A stretch of 64,000 bases of DNA, taken from positions 104,320,355 to 104,384,354 of the forward strand of contig CM043943.1 of NCBI GenBank assembly GCA_014529385.2, in the 5' to 3' direction. Under the pieces are notes generated by a model. The model was not told the origin of the DNA, did not search any database, and worked only from the letters and a program-made list of their open reading frames with translations. Made by a program: the position numbers and the translations under genes. Positions 23,470 through 34,135 of this stretch are shown here, one piece after another (within the stretch, counting starts at the first letter, position 1; the number at the start of each line of letters is the position of its first letter). The DNA comes from Adiantum capillus-veneris. Its lineage: Eukaryota; Streptophyta; Polypodiopsida; Polypodiales; Pteridaceae.

Positions 23470-24025
23470 CAAGGGCGCATCCATACGCATGTACAGATTC
23501 TATCCGTACAGTACAGCCGTACAATACGAATCCGTACAGACACATGTTGGGGGTTGGGGGCTGCTCTATTTCAGCCGATTAGGCCTCTCTTTTCAAAAAA
23601 CACCTTGCTCCGGCTAAGAGCGATCGGTTTTAGCAGAGATACAAGTATAGTGCATTGTGTGCTCCTCTCTTACATGTGCTAGCTAGTGCAGTGTGCAGTT
23701 TGTAGTACTTACTACTTATTAGAGGACTTTAGACTTCAGTCTTGGATTACCAAGACTGAAGTCTAAAGTTTTATGTGACCATGATAGAAAACATCTGACA
23801 CTATTTGGTTAGCTAAGTGCAACTTTGTGTTTTCATTATTTGCTTAGAGTTGTGGACTCTAGTTTTTGGCATTTGCAATGTTCTATTGTTGATTTGCTAG
23901 TCTTTATTTTAGAAGTCTTGGTGAATGCATATATAAATATCTGAAGTACTCTCAATTTTAGGCTTTGTGAAAAAAAGTACAAATTTTTACGTACCAAAAA
24001 ACTCAATCCATTTTGTACTACATAC
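23470..24025. mobile_element. Possible hAT-like non-autonomous DNA transposon, left part (continues 35156-35215)
   Basis: Copia-A homology stops just after its gag start and resumes near 35216, so 23470-24025 plus 35156-35215 is foreign to it. The left edge CAAGGGCGCATCC resembles plant hAT termini; the right edge reads GTGCCGCACTTG, partly its inverse complement. Flanks TGCCACAC and TGCAAGAC agree at 6 of 8 bases, compatible with a decayed 8-bp duplication. No transposase is present. Tentative. Confidence 0.3.
23726..23769. repeat. Perfect 20-bp inverted repeat (hairpin)
   Basis: Left arm ACTTTAGACTTCAGTCTTGG, loop ATTA, right arm exact reverse complement (23750-23769). No T-tract follows, so it is not a simple terminator. 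Confidence 0.9.
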
Positions 24026-25637
24026 TGATAGCCGTTTTTCGGCTCTCCATAATTGCCATAGTAAGTTACTCCACCCTACCAAATTCACCCAAACGCTATG
24101 GCTATCCCTACCATTTCACTGTACATAGGCGTGTGTGAGTTAGGGGGCTTTTCCCATATCTTCTTAAAAACCCTCAGCTAGCTAGTCACTGGGCTAGTTG
24201 AGCCAAAAAAATAAAAATAAATAAAAAATAAAAGTATATTATGGCCTCTTTGTGTGTAAATATTTCATTGTATATATGGCCTAAATATAGGGATTTTTTA
24301 TAATTATTTTGGTATTTTATTTAAATATTTCTACTTAGGTGTGTGTTTTATTAAACCTATGTACACCTTCTTTCATCCTCTTACACCATAATTATATTTT
24401 TTGCCAATATGTACATACTCTAACCTCATATTTTTCCTTTATACAAATCACTCCCACATTTTCACCCTCACCCTCGTGAAAACAAAAAATTGATTTCTAC
24501 TCATTGGTTACTTTTCTTATATTATTTACTTGCATACCTTTTCCTCTTTCACCCAAAATAATTCAAAGAGGGACCATATCATATGATTCCAATATCTTTC
24601 CATATCCATAACTCCCCCATATTTTTATTATTATTTTTACTCATTATTCTAACACCATGTGCTCATTGAGCTAAAGTCCATGAATAGTCCATACACTAGT
24701 CCCACCATGTATATATTTCTTATTTCACCAATAATCCTCCTCCATGCATGGGTCAAGGGCAACTTGGATGTTTTGTATTATAATATGACAAAGGAGGGGC
24801 TCACTCTTGGATGCATTGTACAAATTCAACAAAGGAGGGGGCCACTAAAAGACTTTTGCAGGCATAAAAAACAGGCTCTTTGGTGAGAATTTTGGCACCT
24901 ATCTCCACTCCGAATTTGGAGCGGTGGTCAAAAGAGAAAATGTAGCCCACGCTCTGAATAATTACCTCAAATTTTTTCATGATTTTTGGAGCTACCAGCG
25001 GTGTGCTATGATTTTTTGAGTGGACCCCAGTCTGCCCACTTTTCTCACAAGTAGCCCTTAGTCTTCTCTCACCCTTCCACACACCTACTCACTCTTACAC
25101 ATCCCTCCCTCTCCTTCCCTCACTCAAACCTGCAATTTCCATGGCTTCTCCCACCCTCTTCACCATTACCCTTCTCTCTCATCCCTATAGTTCTTTTATG
25201 AACCTCTACATACATACACCCTCTCCATGTCTCTCTCTATTGCTTCTATGTTACAATTTCATTTACCTCTCCTAAAAATATCTAAAATTCAGCATCTTAA
25301 CCATGATAACTTCTGCAAATTGAGGATTTTTCATCAACAAATCCTCTTTTCATCGTGGCGGTCAACCGTGGCGGCGGCGTAAAGAAGCGAAGAAGAAGAA
25401 GAAGACCAGCAGTCATTTTTTCCACAATCTACACAAGGGTGAGTTCAAGCTTCTTCAAAGCGTCACCATCTCAATGATTCTCTTTTAATTCACCCCTCTT
25501 CCTTTATCAAATCAACTCACTCTACCCATTGTAAATGTAACATTAACTTTCTAGTGATTACTAACGACTAACATACTAACACAAAATAGCATTGACCTAA
25601 CCATAAAAGACACCTCACCTCAAGACATGTACAAAGT

Positions 25638-25678
<41 letters not shown>

Positions 25679-26698
25679 TACTTACTTTCACCTTATCTAC
25701 CATCAATAATGCTCTCTTTTGAGCCCACACCCATGACTCAAGCAGACAAAGAAGGCCCGCAATGTTTTGATATTCAAAAAAAATCATAATCCTGATTTGT
25801 TAGTTTGTAAATTAGGATTTCCAATAATCTTTATGAGGGGTCTCCAACCTATAAATAGACCCCTCTCCTTGTAAAACAACCTCCAACATCTCACATAGCA
25901 CCCCAACACTCTATGCGTGAGGAGAGACTTAGGTGTAGCAACCACTTGTGAGCTTCACTCTTGGTGTGAGAGAAGCCTTCAAGCTACACATTGCAAGTGA
26001 GAGAGCGTGAGTTCCACAAATCTCAAAACCACTATTGTATATGCTCCTTCATCATCAATAAATTGAGGTTTGGTGCATCAAAGGCGTGATTCGACGTTCA
26101 AATCTTCGTCCTTCCATTTGTGCAATACGGTTTGGTGAATTCAAGGTGACTTGTGTAATTGAGTTTTTATCGGTTGATCTTGATTTTAGAAAGTGTTTTA
26201 GTGTGTTTTTCATTGCCAGTTTTGTGTCCATTGTAAGAGGGTATTGTGGTGAGAGGTCTCCCACACCCTAAGACAGTGTGTGTGTGTGTGTTTTGGCAAT
26301 GTTTAGCAATCACTAAGCATTGAGTGAGTTTTATACAAGTTCTACGATAGCATCATAACGAACCATCTCCATTTGCAAGTCACAAATAAGGTATTACGCA
26401 AGATCCTTTTCTCTCTCTCTTCCCTTTGCTCTAGCTCTCTCTGGTCCAGTTTGTGGGTGTCTTGGTGTGAGGTTGTTTGTGTGTGTTGTGTGGTGCATCT
26501 TCTTGGTTGTGCCAAAATCTCTCTTGCATCCTAGTTCGCATACCATAACTAGGTGGTGCCCCTTGTGTAGTTGGGATTTGGCTGGGGGTTTGTTGTTTTG
26601 GTTTGTGTTGTGTTGTGCCCCAGCCCCATTGAGCAGCACGGGAGCCTTGAAGGGTGTATAGAGGTCGCTCTTCTTGTTGCCCACCCTGGACCGCCTCA
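24026..26698 (+). repeat. Tat-like element 5' LTR (2,673 bp)
   Basis: It starts TGATAGCCGTTTTTCGGC and ends GACCGCCTCA. Contains a (CT)n tract at about 25640-25676 and a TATA box at 25850. Confidence 0.95.
25850..25857 (+). promoter_or_regulatory. TATA box of Tat-like 5' LTR
   Basis: CCTATAAATAGACCCC; the identical sequence lies at 34307-34314 in the 3' LTR. Presumed RNA polymerase II promoter. Confidence 0.65.
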
Positions 26699-26701
26699 AA
26701 T

Positions 26702-26720
26702 TGGTGCCCCCACTGAGGAC
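26702..26720 (+). promoter_or_regulatory. Primer-binding site, not initiator Met type
   Basis: TGGTGCCCCCACTGAGGAC begins three bases after the LTR end. Its TGG start (complement of CCA) is that of a tRNA primer site, but the sequence differs from the iMet site used by the other elements here. The tRNA was not identified. Confidence 0.7.
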
Positions 26721-27311
26721 AGGCTTGTGTATGTTTTGTGAAGACTCAACCTTTAGCGTAATCAAGTAGCTTGCATGAATCACGAGAATTTGTATGATCC
26801 CTTCATTCCCATTGCAAGGCAAAAGGTACACATAATTGTTAGTACTAAGTTGCAATTTCAGCGAGTAATTCGCAGAATTTTAGGTCCTCTTAGGTTAGTA
26901 GAGATAAACGCATCAGTAAATCCTTTTATTTTGCCTCTCATTAGGTACGACCTTAGTTTGGACGTCGATATTTTTGTTTTGTTTTAAGAATTAGGTCATG
27001 CATAGACCATGGATAATGGCCCAAGAATATAGGTTTTTCCCTTTCATTTCACTCCACACATTAGAGTAAACATTGCAATTAGTAGAAAAATCCATTTTCA
27101 ACAACGTATGGTATTCATGTTTGGTGCCCAAAGAGCAGGAGAAATTCTCGCGTCACCAAACCCTGTCATTCTACCTCTTATTGATTATCATAGGTCATTT
27201 GATGTGAATATTTTTATTTTGTTGTAGAATAGATTGCAATTTAGAAAATATTATTGTGTAAATCTTTTAAAGAAAGAAAAAACAAAAACGCGTCACTTTG
27301 AAATCAATTCA
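26721..27311 (+). other. Tat-like element leader
   Basis: About 590 bp between the primer site and the gag ATG. Two loosely similar passages (about 26850-26960 and 27090-27200, sharing TTTTATTTTGC and CCTCTTATTG-like strings) suggest an old internal duplication. No coding motif. Confidence 0.5.
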
Positions 27312-28046
27312 ATGGAGAGCCAACGCCAAATGTCTGGATATCCTCTTTTCTTTGGAGAGCCTGGAGAGGATGCAGAATTATTTTTAGCAAATTTCAAGAT
27401 GTCTTGTCGTATCAAGAGGATAGTAACTGATCAAGAACGTGTAGAAATGTTTGAGGTAGTCCTTAGGAAAGATGCTAGCACTTGGTTTGACTCTTTGCCT
27501 AAGGAAGTTAAAGAAAATTACATGGAAGTTGTCAATCATTTCAAGAGATACTTCTTTGATCCCCAAAACACTCAAAAGCTATGGCAAGACATTGTTTCTC
27601 ATAAGCAAAAAGACTTAGATGACTACTACTTGTACAAGCAAGAGTTTCTACGTCTTTGGGCTGTATGGGTGAGAAATGTTGCTAACCCTGGTGATGGTGC
27701 AGAATTTCTAAAGAAGGAGAGGTTCATAGCCGGACTCTTTCCTGACCTTAAGGTAAAAGTTGAGGCGGGTGCACCTGCTACCTTTGATGCAGCTGAAACT
27801 AGGGCTGCTAAGAAATATAGAAAACTCAAGTGCTTAAGGGGGGAGGTTCCAATAGAAGGTCTTAGACCCAAAGGTAAGTCACAAGCATCAACATCTAAGG
27901 AGCTTCCTGAGGTAACGGCGGAAGTGATTGAGAAGTTAAATGAATCTTTAAGCAGCTTGTCAATTCACCTTGCACAAGCTGTAGGTCCAAAGGGACAAGC
28001 AAAGAAGTCTGAAGAGCGAGACCCACGACCTAGGAGAGTCTTGTAA
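27312..28046 (+). CDS. Tat-like element Gag (244 aa), ends at TAA just before the zinc knuckle
   Basis: ATG at 27312 (MESQRQMSGYPLFFGEPGED) begins a retrotrans_gag protein: ELFLANFKMSCRIKRI, DASTWFDSLP, FKRYFFDP, a linker (KKYRKLKCLRGEV), and a predicted helical stretch near the end. This start is preferred to an upstream in-frame ATG at 27234 because Gag similarity begins here. A TAA at 28044-28046 stops translation two codons after Arg-Arg; the very next codons, in the same frame, are the zinc knuckle CWNCGESGHGMYNC. Either the stop is a mutation or it is read through to make Gag-Pol. Confidence 0.88.
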   Translation: MESQRQMSGYPLFFGEPGEDAELFLANFKMSCRIKRIVTDQERVEMFEVVLRKDASTWFDSLPKEVKENYMEVVNHFKRYFFDPQNTQKLWQDIVSHKQKDLDDYYLYKQEFLRLWAVWVRNVANPGDGAEFLKKERFIAGLFPDLKVKVEAGAPATFDAAETRAAKKYRKLKCLRGEVPIEGLRPKGKSQASTSKELPEVTAEVIEKLNESLSSLSIHLAQAVGPKGQAKKSEERDPRPRRVL

Positions 28047-29960
28047 TGTTGGAATTGCGGTGAGTCTGGACATGGGATGTATAATTGTCCTTGGCCCCGT
28101 GGGGAGCCAGGGAGACCTAACTTGAATTACCCAGTGATGAATGCAGGTGAAGGAACTAGTCAGCAACCACGGCTTATACAAAGGCCAAATGGAGCAAAAC
28201 CACCTCCACAAGGAGTGGAAGGAGTTCCACCTTTGCCAGACCCAAACGTGCATGTGGTAGAGGTGACAAATTCAAGAGAGGTTGACATGGAAGCAAATGG
28301 CATTAAGCGTGGCCGAGGGAAAGGTAAGGAGAAAGAAGGAGTTACATCACAAAGTGACCATGGACGAGAAAAGAAGTCAAAGGAGACCAAGGAAGCTAAG
28401 AGGACTCGACGTCGTATCAACCTCCAAGACTTTCCTCTTGGACATGGAATGGCTCCATACAACCTGTTGGAAGACATGAGAGGTAAGGGTCCTGATATCT
28501 CATGGCCTCAATTTCTTGCATTATGTCCACAAGCTAGGAGGGATTTAACAAGGGCAGTTAGCACTAGGAGAAAGCTAAAAGAGAGTGTGCCTGTTGTAAA
28601 AATTGCACAAACTGAAATAAATGAGGACATTACACCTGTGCTAGATTGTTACATAAAAGGGAGATTGGTTAGGAAAGGTCTAATGGATGGGGGTGCACAA
28701 ATTTGCATCATGACAGAGGGACTCATGCAAAAACTAGGCATGCACATCGATGAGACACCTGAAATTAAGGTCAAGATGGCAAACAATAGCAAGGCTAGGT
28801 GCGTAGGCCTTTGTAAAAATGTTTTTGTGGAGGCCTTTGGCATTAAGAAGGCAGTGGATTTCTATGTCATGTCTACCAAAGGAAATGGTTACCCATTTAT
28901 CCTAGGGAGACCATGGCTAATGAAAATGCGAGCTTTGCAGGATTGGGAGAGTGGAAAGCTAATTTGCAGGAACGACAATCATAAGAAGGTTGTCTTTGAC
29001 ATGAAGGAGCAACGCCAAGAGGAGCTCCATGAAGAATCATCTCAAAGTGAGACGGAAGAAGGTTGGACCGATAGCACTTCAGAAGAAGAAAGTAGCGGCA
29101 GCATTACTGAAGAGGAGTCTTCCATCGAAGTCATGGGGGTAAGGTTTAGGCCAAGCAACCAAGAGACCTCTTGTCAAGGCTTGGAGGAGGTAGGTCCTCA
29201 AGAGAACGAAGGTGTTCAAAATGAAGGGATGCTGGAAGGTATGCTATCAACAACACTTACAAAGGATAAAAGAGAGGAGTTCAAATGTGTGCTAGGGAAA
29301 TTGCCTAGGCTTTTTGGTAAAGACTACACCGATGTGCGTGGAGTAGATGTTGTTCAACACAAAATTGAGTTGAAGCCAGAGGCCACACCTAAGGCTCAGA
29401 AGCTACGAAGGCTAGGAGTCATCAAGGAGCAGGCTTTACTCAAGGAGGTAAGAAAGCTTCTAGCAGCAGGTTTCATTTATCCAGTGGAGAATTCAGAGTG
29501 GGTCTCTCCCGTTGTTGTCACTCCTAAGAAAAACGGAAAGTGGAGGGTGTGTGTGGATTACCGTCCACTCAATGAGGCAACAAAAAGAGATCACTTTCCC
29601 CTCCCATTTCAGGATGAGATACTAAATGAGGTAGCTGGTCATGAGAAGTACACTGTGTGTGATGGCTACTCAGGCTACTTTCAAATAGGTATCGCATTGG
29701 AAGATCAATTGAAAACAACCTTTATCACTCCTTGGGGTTGTTATGCTTTTAGAGTCATGCCATTTGGTTTGACAAATGCTCCTGCAACATTCCAACGTTT
29801 CATGAACATGGTGTTTCAAGCATTCTTTGGAAAGTCAATTAGGGTGTTCATTGATGATTTCTGCATTTATAGATCAAAATCATTGCATCTACAAAGGGTA
29901 GAAGAAGGTTTAAAGAAGCTCTACGACATGGGAGGTCATCTCTTTCATTCAGAAGGTTAA
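28047..29960 (+). pseudogene. Tat-like zinc knuckle, protease and truncated reverse transcriptase
   Basis: This continues the gag frame after the TAA. A CX2CX4HX4C knuckle (28047-28088) is followed by a charged linker. The protease has MDGGAQICIM (Asp-Gly-Gly in place of the usual Asp-Ser/Thr-Gly) and ILGRPWL. RT begins near 29330 (VVQHKIELKP), with WRVCVDYRPLN, KYTVCDGYSGYFQI, MPFGLTNAPATFQRF and the catalytic box FIDDF (about 29852). The frame stops at 29958-29960 soon after. About 55-60 residues of the RT thumb, normally present before the next domain, are absent, and the following frame is in another phase. This indicates a deletion plus frameshift. Confidence 0.9.
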
Positions 29961-29964
29961 GTAT

Positions 29965-31965
29965 ATGTCACGCTTCATTCACTTAGCCTCGGAGTTGCTT
30001 CATCCTTTGCAAAGGTTGACACAACAAGTAGAATTTGCATGGTCTGATGAGCTTGAAGAGTATTTTTGTAACATTAAAGTCATTTTGTCAGAGCTACCAA
30101 CACTCATGCCTCCTTGTTGGGAGTACACATTCTTTGTTAGCTCTAGTGTTGGAAGGGAAACAATTGGTGCTGTGTTGCTACAACAAGATCCCCACAGTAC
30201 AAGGATGCTACCCATCTACTTTGCTAGTAGGGTCATGAATGATTTGGAGAGAGACTACAAAGAAGCAGAACTCATGATGCTTTCTCTCATGTTTGCGGTG
30301 AGAAAGTTTAGATCCTACCTGCTACCAAAACCTTTTGTAATTCTCACTACAGAAAATTTGTTCCCTTGGGTGTCATCTCAAATGAATCTTAGTACTAGGA
30401 TCTCAAAGTGGATTATGGAGTTGCAAGAGTTCCAATACTCTTTCAAGGTAGAAGATAGTGTGCGTGCACAATTGGCAGGGATTCTCACTTATAGGGTACA
30501 TGAGAAGGAAATTAAGGTGCCTCAAGTAAAGACCCTACCATTTCCACCACCAAAAAGTATTCCCAATGCTTTTACCTTGTTCTTTGATGGAGCTTTTCGA
30601 CGAGCCACAGGGAAAGCAGGGGGAGGGCTAGTGTTGCTCAACCCAAGTGGAGAGGTGGTCATGAAAGAGAAGGTCAATCTACCAGGTTCAACTAGCAACA
30701 ATGAAGCAGAATACGACACACTACATCATGGTTTGAAGATGTGCATTGGCCAACGGATAAAACGTCTCATGGTAAAGGGAGATGCACTTCTCATTGTTAA
30801 ACAGATTTTAGGCATTTGGGCATGCAAGAATGAAAGCTTAAGAACAAAAGTTCATGCCATTCGTAGGATGTTTAATGAGTTTGAAGAAGTGCAACTATAT
30901 CATATTCCGAGGAAACAAAATGAAGATGCCGATTTACTTGCACAACAAGCAGTTACATGTGTTGAGAGAGAAGTGCAGGTCATCATGGTGGCAGCAGCTG
31001 TCAAGCAACCGAGATACCAGGGATTGGAGTCATTGGCTCCCATTATTGGATACATTTTGGAGGGTGAGTTTCCACAAGACTTCACGAAGGCTCAGAAGAG
31101 GAGACTCATGAAGAAGGCAAGTTTCTATCTCTTCCTAGAAGGCTCCCTCTATCAAAGAGGGAAGGATCAAGTGTGCAGAAGAGTACCAACTATCGAGGAA
31201 ATTCCAACCATTCTAAAAGGTTTGCATGAAGAGGCATGTGGTGGTCATTTTGCCCAAGAATCAACTGTGAAGAAGATTTTGCTTGCGGGGTATGTTTGGC
31301 CAAGCTTGCATGTGGATGTTCAACATTGGTGTAAAAGCTGTCACAATTGTCAGATAAATGGAAATAGAAGGTTGGTGCATGGCCCGAGGCAAATAGTGCT
31401 TGCAAATGGACCCTTTGAAAAGTGGGTCATTGATGCTATGGGTCCTCTGCCTAGGACAAAAAATGGTAAACTCTACATTCTAGTGGCTGTAGACTATATG
31501 ACTAGGTGGGTGGAAGCTCAAAGTGTGGCAAGAGTGAATGAGAGGACAGTTAGCAAGTTTGTGTACAATCACATTTGTTGCAGATTTGGCACACCTTTGG
31601 AGATTGTTTCTGATAATGGTCCAGGGTTTAGGAAGGGCTTGCTCACAGAAGTTTGTGAAGAGCTTCACATTGTACATCGTCATAGCACACCATACTACCC
31701 ACAATCAAATGGTTTGGTGGAGAAGGCTAATGGTGTCATTGCAGGAATCATTAGAAAGATGGTGCAAAACAAGACAAAATTATGGGATGACTTCTTGGAT
31801 GGTGCCTTGTGGGCATATCGAACCACATATAGGGAAGCCACGGAGTTCACACCATTTCACTTGGTCTATGGTCAAGAGGCTTTGCAGCCTATCGAGCTCA
31901 ACATTCCAACAATGCGACTTCATGGCAAAGGAGCAAAAGATGATCAAGAGGTATGGATGGATTGA
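29965..31965 (+). CDS. Tat-like dual RNase H and integrase
   Basis: Residues 1-30 (RFIHLASELLHPLQRL) match the end of the RT thumb/connection. Residues about 50-170 are a degenerate first RNase H (TIGAVLLQQ, YKEAELMMLSLMFAVRKFRSYL). Residues 201-335 are a second, archaeal-type RNase H with putative catalytic Asp208 (LFFDGAF), Glu247 (NNEAEY), Asp273 (GDALL) and Asp323 (EDADLLA). Integrase: HHCC zinc finger (His421, His428, Cys456, Cys459), then DDE core Asp490, Asp550 (VSDNG), Glu586 (GLVEKANG). A TGA at 31963-31965 ends the frame, but the same phase continues. Met at 29965 is only the first ATG after the RT break, not a natural start. Confidence 0.92.
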   Translation: MSRFIHLASELLHPLQRLTQQVEFAWSDELEEYFCNIKVILSELPTLMPPCWEYTFFVSSSVGRETIGAVLLQQDPHSTRMLPIYFASRVMNDLERDYKEAELMMLSLMFAVRKFRSYLLPKPFVILTTENLFPWVSSQMNLSTRISKWIMELQEFQYSFKVEDSVRAQLAGILTYRVHEKEIKVPQVKTLPFPPPKSIPNAFTLFFDGAFRRATGKAGGGLVLLNPSGEVVMKEKVNLPGSTSNNEAEYDTLHHGLKMCIGQRIKRLMVKGDALLIVKQILGIWACKNESLRTKVHAIRRMFNEFEEVQLYHIPRKQNEDADLLAQQAVTCVEREVQVIMVAAAVKQPRYQGLESLAPIIGYILEGEFPQDFTKAQKRRLMKKASFYLFLEGSLYQRGKDQVCRRVPTIEEIPTILKGLHEEACGGHFAQESTVKKILLAGYVWPSLHVDVQHWCKSCHNCQINGNRRLVHGPRQIVLANGPFEKWVIDAMGPLPRTKNGKLYILVAVDYMTRWVEAQSVARVNERTVSKFVYNHICCRFGTPLEIVSDNGPGFRKGLLTEVCEELHIVHRHSTPYYPQSNGLVEKANGVIAGIIRKMVQNKTKLWDDFLDGALWAYRTTYREATEFTPFHLVYGQEALQPIELNIPTMRLHGKGAKDDQEVWMD

Positions 31966-32448
31966 CTTCTTACGTTAGTGGAGCTTGAGTGGAAAAGAGA
32001 AGCAGCATATGAGTGCTACAAGAGGAAAGCCACACAAGCGAAAGAAACGCACGACAAGAAACTGAAGGACAAAGGCATCAAGGAAGGAGAGCTTGTGCTA
32101 AGGTATGACAATCGACTTGACAATCGTTTTGATGCCAAGTTTGAAGCTAGATGGCAAGGGCCATACATAGTCAAGAAGGCTTTCAATTCTAGTTACTATC
32201 AGCTTATGGACTTGAATGGTAAAGAGCACTACAGGAAGGTAAACGGGTATCACTTGAAGCCCTATTTGAGTCGCCTTCTACCAAAGGATCTACCAAAGAT
32301 CTGTCCAAAGGCCGCTATCTCATGTAAGTATTGTTACATGAAGCATGAGTGTAACTCCAGCCAAAATTCTGAGGGGCCAAACAATGAAGATCTCGTCAAG
32401 GACCCTGAAGCACTCTCTTTGGAAAATATGCTCTATGATGGTACATGA
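31966..32448 (+). pseudogene. Tat-like integrase C-terminal domain, separated by in-frame TGA
   Basis: After TGA 31963-31965 the same frame reads LLTLVELEWKREAAYE, then KGIKEGELVLRYDNRL, FEARWQGPYIVKKAF, YYQLMDLNGKEHYRKVNGYHLKPY, the usual C-terminal region of plant Gypsy integrase. It ends at TGA 32446-32448, close to the PPT. An Arg codon (CGA) is the likely ancestor of the internal TGA. Confidence 0.85.
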
Positions 32449-32462
32449 ATATACCATCATCC

Positions 32463-32474
32463 TGGGGGAGGGCT
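32463..32474 (+). promoter_or_regulatory. Polypurine tract of Tat-like element
   Basis: TGGGGGAGGGC just upstream of the 3' LTR start at 32477; presumed plus-strand primer. Confidence 0.8.
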
Positions 32475-32476
32475 AA

Positions 32477-34088
32477 TGATAGCCGTTTTTCGGCTCTCCA
32501 TAATTGCCATAGTAAGTTACTCCACCCTACCAAATTCACCCAAACGCTATGGCTATCCCTACCATTTCACTGTACATAGGCGTGTGTGAGTTAGGGGGCT
32601 TTTCCCATATCTTCTTAAAAACCCTCAGCTAGCTAGTCACTGGGCTAGTTGAGCCAAAAAAATAAAAATAAATAAAAAATAAAAGTATATTATGGCCTCT
32701 TTGTGTGTAAATATTTCATTGTATATATGGCCTAAATATAGGGATTTTTTATAATTATTTTGGTATTTTATTTAAATATTTCTACTTAGGTGTGTGTTTT
32801 ATTAAACCTATGTACACCTTCTTTCATCCTCTTACACCATAATTATATTTTTTGCCAATATGTACATACTCTAACCTCATATTTTTCCTTTATACAAATC
32901 ACTCCCACATTTTCACCCTCACCCTCGTGAAAACAAAAAATTGATTTCTACTCATTGGTTACTTTTCTTATATTATTTACTTGCATACCTTTTCCTCTTT
33001 CACCCAAAATAATTCAAAGAGGGACCATATCATATGATTCCAATATCTTTCCATATCCATAACTCCCCCATATTTTTATTATTATTTTTACTCATTATTC
33101 TAACACCATGTGCTCATTGAGCTAAAGTCCATGAATAGTCCATACACTAGTCCCACCATGTATATATTTCTTATTTCACCAATAATCCTCCTCCATGCAT
33201 GGGTCAAGGGCAACTTGGATGTTTTGTATTATAATATGACAAAGGAGGGGCTCACTCTTGGATGCATTGTACAAATTCAACAAAGGAGGGGGCCACTAAA
33301 AGACTTTTGCAGGCATAAAAAACAGGCTCTTTGGTGAGAATTTTGGCACCTATCTCCACTCCGAATTTGGAGCGGTGGTCAAAAGAGAAAATGTAGCCCA
33401 CGCTCTGAATAATTACCTCAAATTTTTTCATGATTTTTGGAGCTACCAGCGGTGTGCTATGATTTTTTGAGTGGACCCCAGTCTGCCCACTTTTCTCACA
33501 AGTAGCCCTTAGTCTTCTCTCACCCTTCCACACACCTACTCACTCTTACACATCCCTCCCTCTCCTTCCCTCACTCAAACCTGCAATTTCCATGGCTTCT
33601 CCCACCCTCTTCACCATTACCCTTCTCTCTCATCCCTATAGTTCTTTTATGAACCTCTACATACATACACCCTCTCCATGTCTCTCTCTATTGCTTCTAT
33701 GTTACAATTTCATTTACCTCTCCTAAAAATATCTAAAATTCAGAATCTTAACCATGATAACTTCTGCAAATTGAGGATTTTTCATCAACAAATCCTCTTT
33801 TCATCGTGGCGGTCAACCGTGGCGGCGGCGTAAAGAAGCGAAGAAGAAGAAGAAGACCAGCAGTCATTTTTTCCACAATCTACACAAGGGTGAGTTCAAG
33901 CTTCTTCAAAGCGTCACCATCTCAATGATTCTCTTTTAATTCACCCCTCTTCCTTTATCAAATCAACTCACTCTACCCATTGTAAATGTAACATTAACTT
34001 TCTAGTGATTACTAACGACTAACATACTAACACAAAATAGCATTGACCTAACCATAAAAGACACCTCACCTCAAGACATGTACAAAGT

Positions 34089-34135
<47 letters not shown>

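Noticed and set aside
24659-24886. Identical small frames in both Tat-like LTRs (also 33110-33337; 24801-25082 and 33252-33533)
   Set aside because: They are duplicated only because the LTRs are near-identical; no motif supports coding.
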